From Alphaproteobacteria bacterium Ga0077535 (GTDB taxonomy: Bacteria; Pseudomonadota; Alphaproteobacteria; Caulobacterales; Aquidulcibacteraceae), in NCBI GenBank assembly GCA_001464425.1, contig LNEK01000035.1:86952-150951 (forward strand): a stretch of DNA of 64,000 nt, read 5' to 3'. The translations under genes were made by a program, and so were the position numbers. Shown in pieces: positions 1 through 8,045 of this stretch. Under the pieces are notes generated by a model, which was given only the letters and a program-made list of their open reading frames with translations, was not told where the DNA came from and did not search any database. How positions within the stretch are numbered: position 1 is the first letter of the stretch; every line of letters starts with the position of its first letter.

Positions 1-2
1 CC

Positions 3-968
3 CACAACACGCAGCCGTGGCTCGTCGACCTCGACGACGCAGGCGGCATGACGCTTTACTGCGATCTCGAACGCCGCCTGCCCTTCACCGATCCGCTCGA
101 TCGCCAGATCACCATTGGCTGCGGCGCGTTCCTCGAACTGTATCGCATAGCCGCGGCCGAACTCGGCCAGTTCGCGGAGATCACGCCGTTCCCTGAAGGC
201 GAGCCGACGTCAAACTTGGATGCGCGCCCGCTCGCGCACGTGCGCTTCAATCCCACCGCCAACGCCGCGCGCGATCCGATGTTCGCGCACATCACAACGC
301 GGCGCACCAATCGCAATGATTATGACGCGGCGCGGATTCCAGCCGATACCGATCTGGTGCGCATCACCAGCGCCATCGGCGGCTTTCCGGGCGCGGCGCA
401 ATGGACGATCGAGCCCGATAAGGTCGCGGCGCTGCGCGATCTCGTGTGGCGCGGGTTCGACCGCGAGATGCGCACCGAAGGCGCGCAGGACGAGACGTAT
501 GGCTGGCTGCGTTTTGGCCGCGCCCAAATCGCCGAGCATCGCGACGGCCTCGCCATCGAAGGGCCGATGATCCCCCTGTTCAAAGCCATCGGCGTGCTCG
601 ACCGCGAGGATTTCCTCAATCCGGGCTCCACCGCCAACAAACAAGGCGCCGACGAATGGCGCGCGAAAGCTGAGAGCTCGCCCGCCTTCATGTGGCTCAC
701 CACCGCCAACGACACGCCCAGCACGCGCCTTGCGACCGGCATCGCGTATGCGCGGCTCAATCTCGCCGCGACCGCCACGGGTCTCGCCATGCATCCGTGG
801 AGCCAGACGCTGCAAGAATACGAAGAGATGGCGGAGCTTTACGCCGAAGCGCGCACGCTGCTCGATACCGGCGATCAGATCGCACAAATGCTGGTTCGAG
901 TTGGCTATGCCGAGGCAGTCAATCCCGCCGCGCGGCGCGACGTGGCCGCAATTATTAGGTCCGCTTGA
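3..968 (+). CDS. Acg-family FMN-binding nitroreductase-like oxidoreductase (5' end outside window)
   Basis: The frame is open from the window edge. The first codons read HNTQPW, the conserved N-terminal flavin-binding motif of Acg/nitroreductase-like proteins, so the true start lies upstream and the internal ATG at 48 is not the start. About 320 residues are visible, close to the usual 330-380 for the family. The motif LNLAATATGLAMHPWSQ near the C-terminus is also typical. The family binds FMN; substrates are usually unknown, and mycobacterial Acg may act by sequestering flavin. The 3' end overlaps the convergent NfeD gene by 14 nt. Confidence 0.75.
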   Translation, partial: HNTQPWLVDLDDAGGMTLYCDLERRLPFTDPLDRQITIGCGAFLELYRIAAAELGQFAEITPFPEGEPTSNLDARPLAHVRFNPTANAARDPMFAHITTRRTNRNDYDAARIPADTDLVRITSAIGGFPGAAQWTIEPDKVAALRDLVWRGFDREMRTEGAQDETYGWLRFGRAQIAEHRDGLAIEGPMIPLFKAIGVLDREDFLNPGSTANKQGADEWRAKAESSPAFMWLTTANDTPSTRLATGIAYARLNLAATATGLAMHPWSQTLQEYEEMAELYAEARTLLDTGDQIAQMLVRVGYAEAVNPAARRDVAAIIRSA

Positions 969-1404
969 CCCGCAGCGTCACGCCGTCAACGGAATCGATC
1001 TGAACCGCCTGTCCGGCTTCCAGCGCTTCTTCGCTGACAGCGCGCCAGATCGTGTCGCCCACTTTCACCGAGCCTGCGCCATTCGCGAAATCTGTCACCA
1101 CGCCGCGCTCGCCGATCAGCGACGTCGAGCGTTCGTTCAAGCCATTGGCGGCGCCATCGCGCTTCCAGCGCTCCACCAACGGGCGGCCGAACGCAGTCAA
1201 CGCGATCACGAGCACGGCGAAGATTGCGACTTCCGCGATCCAGTTCGTCGCGCCGAGCAAGGAGACAAGCGCGGTCGCGAAGGCGGCCACCGCGGGCCAC
1301 AGCAGATACGTCGTGCCGCTCGCCATTTCGGCGATGAGCAAGATGAGGCCGAGCACCAGCCAGTGCTGCGGGCCGAGCGTTGTGAGGAAGCCAATCAGGT
1401 CCAT
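955..1404 (-). CDS. NfeD-like membrane protein
   Basis: This 149-residue protein has three hydrophobic segments at about residues 13-70, followed by a small beta-rich soluble domain (about 85-149, ending in VTLRVKRT) that matches the OB-fold of short NfeD proteins. It lies 39 nt downstream of an SPFH/stomatin-type gene on the same strand. That pairing is the classic NfeD-SPFH operon, in which the two proteins act together in membrane microdomain organisation or membrane-protein quality control. The short form lacks the ClpP-like protease domain of long NfeD proteins. Confidence 0.85.
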   Translation of the reverse strand: MDLIGFLTTLGPQHWLVLGLILLIAEMASGTTYLLWPAVAAFATALVSLLGATNWIAEVAIFAVLVIALTAFGRPLVERWKRDGAANGLNERSTSLIGERGVVTDFANGAGSVKVGDTIWRAVSEEALEAGQAVQIDSVDGVTLRVKRT

Positions 1405-1443
1405 GGCTCTAATGTAGCGATCCTGGCGCGCTTACGCGAGGGC

Positions 1444-2391
1444 TTAGCGCGTCGGCGGCACGGCCGTGCGCCCGCCACCGGCATTGGCCACGGTTTCGCC
1501 CTGCGCGTTGAGTGAGCGCAGGCCCTCGACCAAGCCGGCCAAGCCGCCCAGATCGGATGGGATGATCACCGTACGCTGCTGGTTCGACGTTGCGAGTTGG
1601 CCGAACGCCTCGACGTATTTGAGGCCGAGGAAGTAGCGGATGGCGTTCACATCGCCCTTAGAAATCGCCTGCGAAACCATATCGGTCGCTTTCGCTTCGG
1701 CCTCGGCTTCGCGCTCACGGGCTTCGGCGTCGCGGAACGCAGCTTCGCGGCGGCCTTCGGCTTGGAGGATCGCCGATTGCTTGGCGCCCTCGGCGCGCAG
1801 GATCGCGGCCTGCTTGTCGCCTTCGGCTTCCAGAATTTGCGCGCGGCGTTCGCGTTCGGCCTTCATCTGCCGCGCCATCGACTGGATGATATCGGCCGGC
1901 GGCGAGAGATCCTTGATCTCGACGCGCATGACTTTGGTGCCCCACGCATCGGTGGCGGAATCGACGACGCCTAAGAGGCGCGCATTGATCGAGTCACGTT
2001 GCGAAAGCACTTCGTCGAGGTCCATCGAGCCGACGACCGTCCGCGTGTTGGTCATGCAGAGGTTCTGGATCGCGAGCTTCAAATTTTCGACTTCGTACGC
2101 CGCTTTCGCTGCATCGATAATTTGAATGAACACCACCGCGTCAACCGAGACGACTGCGTTGTCCTTGGTGATGACGTCTTGGCGCGGCACGTCCAGCACC
2201 GTTTCCATCATGGAAAGGCGACGGCCGATGCGATCGACGAAAGGAATAAGAAAGGAAATGCCGGGCCGCAGCGTGCGGATGTATCGGCCGAAGCGTTCCG
2301 CCGTATATTGCCGGCCTTGCGGCACGACCTTGATCGAGCTGAAAGCCAGCACAATCGCCATAACGGCAAAAATGATTACGACCGAATTCAT
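1444..2391 (-). CDS. qmcA: SPFH/band 7 (stomatin, QmcA-type) membrane protein
   Basis: The 315-residue protein starts with one transmembrane segment (residues 3-20), then an SPFH/band 7 domain containing [16 protein letters not shown] and [12 protein letters not shown] helical region follows with repeated ILEAEG/ILRAEG/ILQAEG units that form a coiled coil (about 180-240). Length and order match QmcA/paraslipin proteins, which oligomerise in the membrane and scaffold protein quality control. It is the first gene of a two-gene unit with the NfeD-like protein downstream, its usual partner. Confidence 0.88.
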   Translation of the reverse strand: MNSVVIIFAVMAIVLAFSSIKVVPQGRQYTAERFGRYIRTLRPGISFLIPFVDRIGRRLSMMETVLDVPRQDVITKDNAVVSVDAVVFIQIIDAAKAAYEVENLKLAIQNLCMTNTRTVVGSMDLDEVLSQRDSINARLLGVVDSATDAWGTKVMRVEIKDLSPPADIIQSMARQMKAERERRAQILEAEGDKQAAILRAEGAKQSAILQAEGRREAAFRDAEAREREAEAEAKATDMVSQAISKGDVNAIRYFLGLKYVEAFGQLATSNQQRTVIIPSDLGGLAGLVEGLRSLNAQGETVANAGGGRTAVPPTR

Positions 2392-2435
2392 CGCTCATCC
2401 TCCGCCGCTTCTGCGGCTGGTCATGCTGCTTAAGA

Positions 2436-2918
2436 TCAGCCTAACTGACTAAGCAGGTGCTCGGCGCTGGAAACCTTGTATTCACCAGCTTCTTCAATGT
2501 TGAGCTGTTCTACCACCCCATCCTTGACGAGCATTGAATAACGCTTCGAACGCGGGCCCATTCCAAACTTTGAAAAGTCAGCGTCGAGGCCGACGGCGCG
2601 CGCAAATTCGCCAGAGCCGTCCGCGAGCATGGTGATGGCGTCGGACACGCCTTCTTGCTTGGCCCAGGCGCCCATCACGAAGTGATCGTTCACCGCGGTG
2701 CAGGCAATCGTATCCACGCCTTTGCCTTTGAGGTCGCCGGCAAGGTCTCGGTAGCTCGGCAAATGGCGGGCCGAGCATGTCGGTGTGAACGCGCCCGGCA
2801 CGGCGAACAGCGCCACGGTTTTGCCGCCGAACACCTCGGCAGTGCGCAGCGTCTTCATGCCTTCGCTGGTGGGGACGTTGAACTGGACGTCGGGCAGCTT
2901 CTCGCCAACTTTGATCAT
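2436..2918 (-). CDS. Peroxiredoxin, Prx5 type
   Basis: The 160-residue protein carries the peroxidatic motif PGAFTPTCS (Cys48) and a second cysteine at residue 73, the arrangement of Prx5-type atypical peroxiredoxins that reduce hydroperoxides with thioredoxin or glutaredoxin. I chose the ATG at 2918 because AGGAGA lies a few bases upstream and the family begins MIKVGEKLP; the frame stays open further upstream to 3059 but that would run into the divergent yqgE start. There is no obvious operon partner. Confidence 0.9.
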   Translation of the reverse strand: MIKVGEKLPDVQFNVPTSEGMKTLRTAEVFGGKTVALFAVPGAFTPTCSARHLPSYRDLAGDLKGKGVDTIACTAVNDHFVMGAWAKQEGVSDAITMLADGSGEFARAVGLDADFSKFGMGPRSKRYSMLVKDGVVEQLNIEEAGEYKVSSAEHLLSQLG

Positions 2919-3016
2919 TGTAGGTCTCCTCGAATTTCCACCCCTATCTAGGGCGGCGGCGGCCGATATGCGAGCGCCCTCTTGCGCGCAGGCGCGCAGA
3001 CTGGGAGCATTGGCCC

Positions 3017-3580
3017 ATGTCAGACTCTCTCGCAGGCAAACTTCTGGTGGCGATGCCATCGATCGGCGACCCGCGTTTCGCCCATGCGGTGATTCTGATG
3101 TGCTTCCATGACGAAGACCACGCCATGGGCGTGATGATCAACCGGCCGAAAGAGGAACTCACGCTCAGCGACGTGATGGAACACCTCGGCTTGAAGACGG
3201 ATGACGAGATCGCGTTCCGCAGCGTGCTTGATGGCGGGCCTGTCGGGCAGGATCGCGGCTACGTGCTGCACTCGGACGATTTCACCGCGGGCGAAGCAAC
3301 GCTGGACGTGGCGCCGGGTGTGCGGATGACGTCAACGCGCGATGTACTGGAAGCGATGGCTGGCGAAACCGCGCCGGAGCAATTCGTGCTCGCGCTTGGT
3401 CACGCAGGCTGGGGCGCGGGGCAGCTTGAGGATGAGCTGAAGCACAACGCCTGGCTGGTCGTTGATCCGGACAAAGCGATCATCTTCGACGATGGTCACG
3501 ACGATAAATGGAAGCGCGCAATCAACGCGCTGGGGTTTGATCTGTCGCAGCTCAGCGGCGGTGAAGGCGGCCGGGCTTAG
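3017..3580 (+). CDS. yqgE: YqgE/AlgH family protein (UPF0301)
   Basis: This 187-residue protein matches the YqgE/AlgH family (DUF179) over its full length: the N-terminal LLVAMPSIGDPRFAHAVI, the central GGPV, and the LALGHAGWGAGQLEDEL block are diagnostic. The biochemical function is not established; AlgH was linked to alginate and virulence regulation in Pseudomonas. It is divergent from the peroxiredoxin gene, with about 98 bp between the starts for both promoters. Confidence 0.92.
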   Translation: MSDSLAGKLLVAMPSIGDPRFAHAVILMCFHDEDHAMGVMINRPKEELTLSDVMEHLGLKTDDEIAFRSVLDGGPVGQDRGYVLHSDDFTAGEATLDVAPGVRMTSTRDVLEAMAGETAPEQFVLALGHAGWGAGQLEDELKHNAWLVVDPDKAIIFDDGHDDKWKRAINALGFDLSQLSGGEGGRA

Positions 3581-3608
3581 AACCAAGGGCCGGCGCGCCT
3601 CCCGGCAG

Positions 3609-3842
3609 CTATGCCTTACGGCGAACGCGCTCGGTCGACGCCGGATACTTCACCAACGCCGCAGCAGGCCGAATTGGGCGGCGCTCGAGATTGCCGCCGC
3701 AATTGGGGCATTGGCCGCTCAGCACGCCATCGGCGCAGTCTGCGCAGAACGTGCATTCGAAGCTGCAAATGCGCGCCTCCGCGCTGTCTGGCGGCAAATC
3801 TCGATCGCAAGTTTCGCAATTGGGTCTGAGCTGCAGCATCAA
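3609..3842 (-). CDS. DUF1272 zinc-ribbon-like small protein
   Basis: The protein has 77 residues and many cysteine pairs (CETC, CSFECTFC, CADC, CPNC), the pattern of DUF1272 proteins, which probably bind zinc; function unknown. Its ATG overlaps the stop codon of the upstream DJ-1/PfpI gene by 4 nt (ATGA), so the two are very likely co-translated. The C-terminus is basic. Confidence 0.85.
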   Translation of the reverse strand: MMLQLRPNCETCDRDLPPDSAEARICSFECTFCADCADGVLSGQCPNCGGNLERRPIRPAAALVKYPASTERVRRKA

Positions 3843-4525
3843 TTGGCTCCGCTGACGTAGGCGTCGATGGCTTCGCGGCGTTGCTGCGCAAATGCAGAGA
3901 ACAGCTGCCTCACTGCCGCGACGGTTTTCTCTTCCGCGAGTTCTGGACGGCCGGAGTTAAATGGCGGCGCTGGCGCATATTCGATCGCGAGCTGAATCAT
4001 TTTTGCGACGTCCTCGCCCGCGAGATCGGCGACGATGGTGAGCGCGATGTCGATGCCAGCAGTGACGCCGCCGCCGGTGATGGCGTTGCCGTCGCGCACG
4101 ACGCGAGCGTCATCCGGGATAGCGCCGAATGGCGCGAGCAATTCCCGATAAGCCCAATGCGAACCGGCGCGCTTGCCCTTGAGCAGGCCCGCGGCAGCCA
4201 GAATGAGTGAGCCGGTGCAAACGCTGGTGACGTATGCCGCGCCTTCGCCGAGGCGCTTCACCTCAGACATAAACTGCGGGTCCTGCATCGCTTGCGTCTG
4301 ACCCGGGCCCCCAGGGACCATGATCATGTCGGCGCGATCGACGTCCGCGAGCGCGCGCAGATTAGCGAATGTGAGCCCCATTTCGGTGACGAGTTCGCCG
4401 CCGTCTTTCGATGCGATGATGATCTCGGCGCCAGGCATGCGCGCCAACACTTCATACGGGCCGGTGAAATCGAGCTGCGTGAGGCGCGGGTAGAGAATGA
4501 AAACGATGCGGAACGGCGCGGCCAT
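3839..4525 (-). CDS. inhA: DJ-1/PfpI family protein, isonitrile hydratase-like
   Basis: This is a 228-residue DJ-1/PfpI-superfamily protein with the nucleophile-elbow motif TSVCTGSLILAAAGLLKG followed by SHW, as in isonitrile hydratase InhA of Pseudomonas (also about 228 residues), which converts isonitriles to N-substituted formamides. I chose the ATG at 4525 because it follows AAGGAG at good spacing; an in-frame extension to 4606 lacks support. It is divergent from a GlxA-type regulator carrying the same fold and overlaps a DUF1272 gene downstream. The substrate is inferred only. Confidence 0.8.
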   Translation of the reverse strand: MAAPFRIVFILYPRLTQLDFTGPYEVLARMPGAEIIIASKDGGELVTEMGLTFANLRALADVDRADMIMVPGGPGQTQAMQDPQFMSEVKRLGEGAAYVTSVCTGSLILAAAGLLKGKRAGSHWAYRELLAPFGAIPDDARVVRDGNAITGGGVTAGIDIALTIVADLAGEDVAKMIQLAIEYAPAPPFNSGRPELAEEKTVAAVRQLFSAFAQQRREAIDAYVSGAN

Positions 4526-4578
4526 GGGGAGGCTCCTTGTTGACAGCGCTTTCATAGGCGCGCTTTGTCTTGGCTGAA

Positions 4579-5535
4579 ATGTCAAAGAAGCCTCCTTTTC
4601 CGCCAAAGCTGATTGAGATCGTGCTCTTCCCGGAGTTTCAGCTGCTTGACGCCGCTGGCCCGATCGGCGCGTTCGAGATCGCGTCGCGTTTCAAGCCGGG
4701 CGCTTACACGCTGAAGCTCACCGCGACGGAGGCAGGTCTCATCCCCTCGTCTTCCGGCGCGCCGATGCCCGCGCAGAAGCTCGGTCGCGCGCGCGCAGAC
4801 ACGATCCTCGTTGTCGGCGGTCAGGGTACGGCGGACGCGATGCGCAACGCTGCGATGATCGCCGCCATAAAGTGCGCACCACAACGCGCGCGGCGCGTGG
4901 CGAGCGTTTGCTCCGGCGCGTTCATTCTCGCAGCCGCAGGCCTGCTCGACGGCAAAAACTGCACCACGCACTGGCGCCAAGCGCAGCGACTAGCCGCGAC
5001 GTTTCCAAACGTGCGCGTCGAAGCAGATCGCATCCACGTGCAGGACGGCGCGATCTGGACGTCAGCGGGCGTGACGGCCGGCATCGATCTCGCACTCGCC
5101 ATGATCGAAGCGGATCTCGGCGCAGATGTCGCCGCAGACGTCGCGCGCGAAATGGTGGTGTACGCCAAGCGCCCCGGCGGCCAAGCGCAGCACTCGGCGC
5201 TGCTTGAACTTGATGCGCCGCGCTTTGCCGCGCTGAACACATGGATGCGCGATCATCTCGCAAGCGATCTGTCCGTCGAAAAACTCGCGGCGCGCGCGGC
5301 GATGAGTCCGCGCACCTTTGCCCGCGCCTACGCTGCGGAAACCGGGGTGACGCCTGCGAAGGCGGTGGAGCGGTTACGGGTGGAGGCGGCGCGTGCGGCC
5401 TTGGCGCGCGGCGGCGGCGTTCAAGAGATTGCGCAGCGGACAGGTTTCGGCGATCCGGAACGCATGCGGCGCGCCTTCGTCCGCCTCTACGGCACGCCCC
5501 CTGCTGCACTGCGGCGGACGCTGCGTTCGGCTTGA
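4579..5535 (+). CDS. GlxA-type transcriptional regulator (DJ-1/PfpI domain plus AraC HTH)
   Basis: The protein has about 318 residues: an N-terminal DJ-1/PfpI-like sensor domain (about 10-200, with VASVCSGAFILAAAG and CTTHW) and a C-terminal AraC-type double HTH (about 215-315, with DLSVEKLAARAAMSPRTFAR and GFGDPERMRRAF). This is the GlxA family layout. The start could be the TTG at 4570; I prefer the ATG at 4579. It is divergent from the isonitrile-hydratase-like gene with only about 53 bp between starts, so it probably controls that promoter and its own. Confidence 0.88.
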   Translation: MSKKPPFPPKLIEIVLFPEFQLLDAAGPIGAFEIASRFKPGAYTLKLTATEAGLIPSSSGAPMPAQKLGRARADTILVVGGQGTADAMRNAAMIAAIKCAPQRARRVASVCSGAFILAAAGLLDGKNCTTHWRQAQRLAATFPNVRVEADRIHVQDGAIWTSAGVTAGIDLALAMIEADLGADVAADVAREMVVYAKRPGGQAQHSALLELDAPRFAALNTWMRDHLASDLSVEKLAARAAMSPRTFARAYAAETGVTPAKAVERLRVEAARAALARGGGVQEIAQRTGFGDPERMRRAFVRLYGTPPAALRRTLRSA

Positions 5536-5568
5536 CGGCGCCAACGGTTCGGCTGACCACTTTTGCCT

Positions 5569-6363
5569 ATGGCTACGACACAAAAGACCATCTTCGTCAC
5601 CGGCGCCGGCTCCGGCATTGGCCGCGCCACGGCGCAATTGTTCGCCGAGCGCGGCTGGTTCGTCGGCCTTTCCGACATCAACCAGCAAGGCCTCGAAGAA
5701 ACAGCCGCGCTGTTGCCCGAGGGCCAGCGCATTTCGGTGATGCTCGACACACGTGATCGCGCCGCGTGGGCGCGTGCGATCGAAACATTCGGTCAAGTCA
5801 CCAATCGGCGCATGGACGTGCTGTTCAACAATGCAGGCGTCGGCAAAGGCGGCTGGCTTGAAGAGATGGAAGAGAACGACATCGATCTCGTGCTCGATGT
5901 GAATCTGAAGGGCGTGATCAACGGCTGCATCGCGGCGCTGCCACTGGTGAAAGAAGCACAAGGCCGCATCATCAACGTGGCGTCCGTCGCCGGCGTGTTC
6001 GGCGCGCCGAAGCTTGCAGTGTATTGCGCAACGAAGTTCGGCGTACGCGGCCTAACTGAAGCGCTCGACGTTGAGTATTCGCGCTTCGGCGTGCGCGTCG
6101 TGAGCTTGATGCCGTGGTTCGTCGAAACGGCGATCCTCGATAACCGCAGCGGCGACTCCAACCGCAATTTGCGCGACCAGCTCACCGAAAACAAAACGCC
6201 GATCTATCCCGTCAGCATGGCCGCCGAACGCGCCTGGGACGCGGCGCACGGCAAAGACGTGCACTACATGGTCGGCAAAGCGGCCGAACGCGCGCGGTTT
6301 GCGGCGCGCTTCTTCCCGAACAGCATGCGCAATCAGATCAAGAAGACGTTGGTCGACGACTGA
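5569..6363 (+). CDS. SDR family oxidoreductase
   Basis: This is a classical short-chain dehydrogenase/reductase of 264 residues. It has the nucleotide-binding motif TGAGSGIG near the N-terminus, NNAG, the catalytic serine in NVASVAG and the catalytic pair in YCATK. The C-terminal tail (residues 200-264) is basic. The start is the ATG at 5569; an upstream in-frame TTG is less likely. It follows the GlxA-like regulator by 33 nt in the same direction and may be co-transcribed. Substrate unknown. Confidence 0.88.
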   Translation: MATTQKTIFVTGAGSGIGRATAQLFAERGWFVGLSDINQQGLEETAALLPEGQRISVMLDTRDRAAWARAIETFGQVTNRRMDVLFNNAGVGKGGWLEEMEENDIDLVLDVNLKGVINGCIAALPLVKEAQGRIINVASVAGVFGAPKLAVYCATKFGVRGLTEALDVEYSRFGVRVVSLMPWFVETAILDNRSGDSNRNLRDQLTENKTPIYPVSMAAERAWDAAHGKDVHYMVGKAAERARFAARFFPNSMRNQIKKTLVDD

Positions 6364-6372
6364 AACGTCAAA

Positions 6373-6392
6373 CGCCGCACTTTCGCGCGGCG
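6373..6392. terminator. Possible hairpin terminator between convergent genes
   Basis: CGCCGC and GCGGCG form a 6-bp stem around an 8-nt loop, located between the convergent SDR and cell-wall hydrolase genes. No long T run follows on either strand, so efficiency is uncertain. Confidence 0.35.
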
Positions 6393-6421
6393 CTTGTTCG
6401 AACTTCTAATGCTGAAGCGAG

Positions 6422-7372
6422 TTAGGTCGCGACTTCGGTCTCAGCGGCCGGCGTTGCTTCCGGGCTCGTGGTCGCCGTCTCGTCGGTCACGCTTGCGTCC
6501 GTCGCTTCCACAACTGCCGCCTCACCCGCTTCCGGGATCAGCGCATCAACATTGCGCCGCGCACCGCCAGCGCCACGGCGACGGGCCAGGGCCTCCTGGT
6601 AGTAGGCGCGCTCAGAGCTGTTCGGGAAACGATAGAAAACGTGGCTGCCGACATTGGTGGTTTCCACCAGGCCGGAATTCCAAACCGGGTTCACGGCATG
6701 GGTGTGATAGTGGGTGGCGCCGCCCGTGATCGGACGGGTGTAGCCCGACATCACGGCGGTCGCGACACGCTGCGCGCGCTCCCAGGCGCGGCCGCGCGGG
6801 CGGTGGTTCAGCGAGCCATCGCAGGTGAAGGTGAACTGGCAGCCCGTGGTGCGGTGCGATCCCTGATAGACGACACCGCAGATCGAGTTCGGATAAGCGC
6901 GCGAGCGCACCCGGTTCATGATCACTTCGGCGACCGCGACCTGGCCGCGTTGGCTCTCGCCCCGGGCTTCGTAGTAAATCGCTTGACTGAGGCAGGCTTG
7001 CTGGCGGGCGTCGATCGTCGGCTCAGCTTGCTGCTCGCTATGCTCCGGCGGCGCCGTCGGGCCGCGCAGAACAGCCTGCACCATCATGGCGCGGGCGTCG
7101 GCGCTCTCGAAGAGCGAGGCGTTGCCGCGGGCGCGGAGGCCGTCAGTGGTGCGGAAGGCGGTCAGTTCGACACGCGCGTCCGGCTCGGACGCGGCGAGCT
7201 GCTGCTGCAGCTCAGCCTGGAAAGCAGTGGACGTGGCGGCCCATTCAGCGCCCTCGCGCTGTTCAGCAGCGCGGTGCGAGATCACCGGCATCGCAACCGC
7301 AGCGGCTGCAAGGCACATGATCGTCGCTGCGCCCTGGCGTACTGCCAGAGGGTTCTTGTCGATGTGCACCAT
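6422..7372 (-). CDS. SleB/CwlJ-type cell wall hydrolase, membrane-anchored or secreted
   Basis: The C-terminal half carries the Hydrolase_2 (SleB) signature: AIYYEARGESQRGQVAVAEV with the catalytic glutamate, then NRVRS and GCQFTFTCDG. The N-terminus (about residues 10-30) is a hydrophobic signal or anchor, and the tail is rich in A, E and T. I chose the ATG at 7372, giving 316 residues and placing the signal segment at the N-terminus; the frame stays open to 7891, but that extension lacks domain features and would cover the CtrA-like box at 7435. SleB proteins in non-sporulating alphaproteobacteria cleave peptidoglycan, probably during growth or division. Confidence 0.82.
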   Translation of the reverse strand: MVHIDKNPLAVRQGAATIMCLAAAAVAMPVISHRAAEQREGAEWAATSTAFQAELQQQLAASEPDARVELTAFRTTDGLRARGNASLFESADARAMMVQAVLRGPTAPPEHSEQQAEPTIDARQQACLSQAIYYEARGESQRGQVAVAEVIMNRVRSRAYPNSICGVVYQGSHRTTGCQFTFTCDGSLNHRPRGRAWERAQRVATAVMSGYTRPITGGATHYHTHAVNPVWNSGLVETTNVGSHVFYRFPNSSERAYYQEALARRRGAGGARRNVDALIPEAGEAAVVEATDASVTDETATTSPEATPAAETEVAT

Positions 7373-7434
7373 AGCTTGGGTCCGAATCTCGCCCGCAAGA
7401 ATAGCCAGTCGACGCCAGAACAACGTTAAATGCA

Positions 7435-7449
7435 TTAAGCCCCGCTTAA
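7435..7449. promoter_or_regulatory. CtrA-like box (TTAA-N7-TTAA)
   Basis: TTAA at 7435-7438 and TTAA at 7446-7449 are separated by exactly 7 nt, the CtrA consensus of Caulobacterales. A third TTAA lies at 7426-7429. The box sits about 63 bp upstream of the preferred start of the SleB-type hydrolase, so cell-cycle control of that gene is a reasonable inference. With no other promoter data this rests on motif match alone. Confidence 0.5.
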
Positions 7450-8045
7450 GAGCGTGCAGTTTTGGGACAGATGATCGCCAAATAACCGCAACAGCAGATT
7501 TCCATTTCGCCTTCGCAATAACAGCGACAGCGACCTGCGGGGGATACAGGACCGGAACCCGGGGGGCGATTGACTTTTTGTTCATAGTCTCGACTGCGCC
7601 CGGCTCGATCTGAATTACCTGATCCAGCGCGGCGCCTCCGCCACAGCCCGAAGGCCCAACAGGGGCACAGCCATGCGCGAAACGTGCCGGTTCACCCGTT
7701 TGGGGAGTTTCAGACTGGCTCAATGCCGCCAATTCAGGCGCCAGCTGACGTAGCGGAACCTCAACCGCGGCTAGTGGGCGCAGGGCGGCGGCGCGGACCC
7801 GATGGAGGCTCTTAAGCCGATTTAGAGAGGCCCGCCCAGCGTGCGGACGCGCCGTCGGGCCATCGCCCGTCGTGTAATCAGGAAGCGCCAACTCACCAGC
7901 CCCAAGCGTGGCGCGGCCCCGATCGCTTAGCCTGCGCCCTATTCAGGACTGCGGTTCAGGGACCACAGCTGCGAACGGCAGGCGGTAAAGCATGGCCGTC
8001 AGGTCTCGGTTCCGGGGCGGCTCCCGAAATTTTGGCAATGTTGGC
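7450..8045. other. Long intergenic stretch without a recognised gene
   Basis: Between the CtrA-like box and the end of ppdK I find no protein with recognisable domains and no tRNA, tmRNA, RNase P RNA or SRP RNA signature. The frame of the downstream hydrolase remains open on the minus strand through most of it, but composition and lack of hydrophobic or domain structure argue against coding. It may hold the 5' untranslated region of the hydrolase or an unrecognised small RNA. Confidence 0.4.

Noticed and set aside
7373..7891. N-terminal extension of the SleB-type hydrolase
   Set aside because: The extension would bury the signal segment internally and lacks any domain; the CtrA-like box lies within it.
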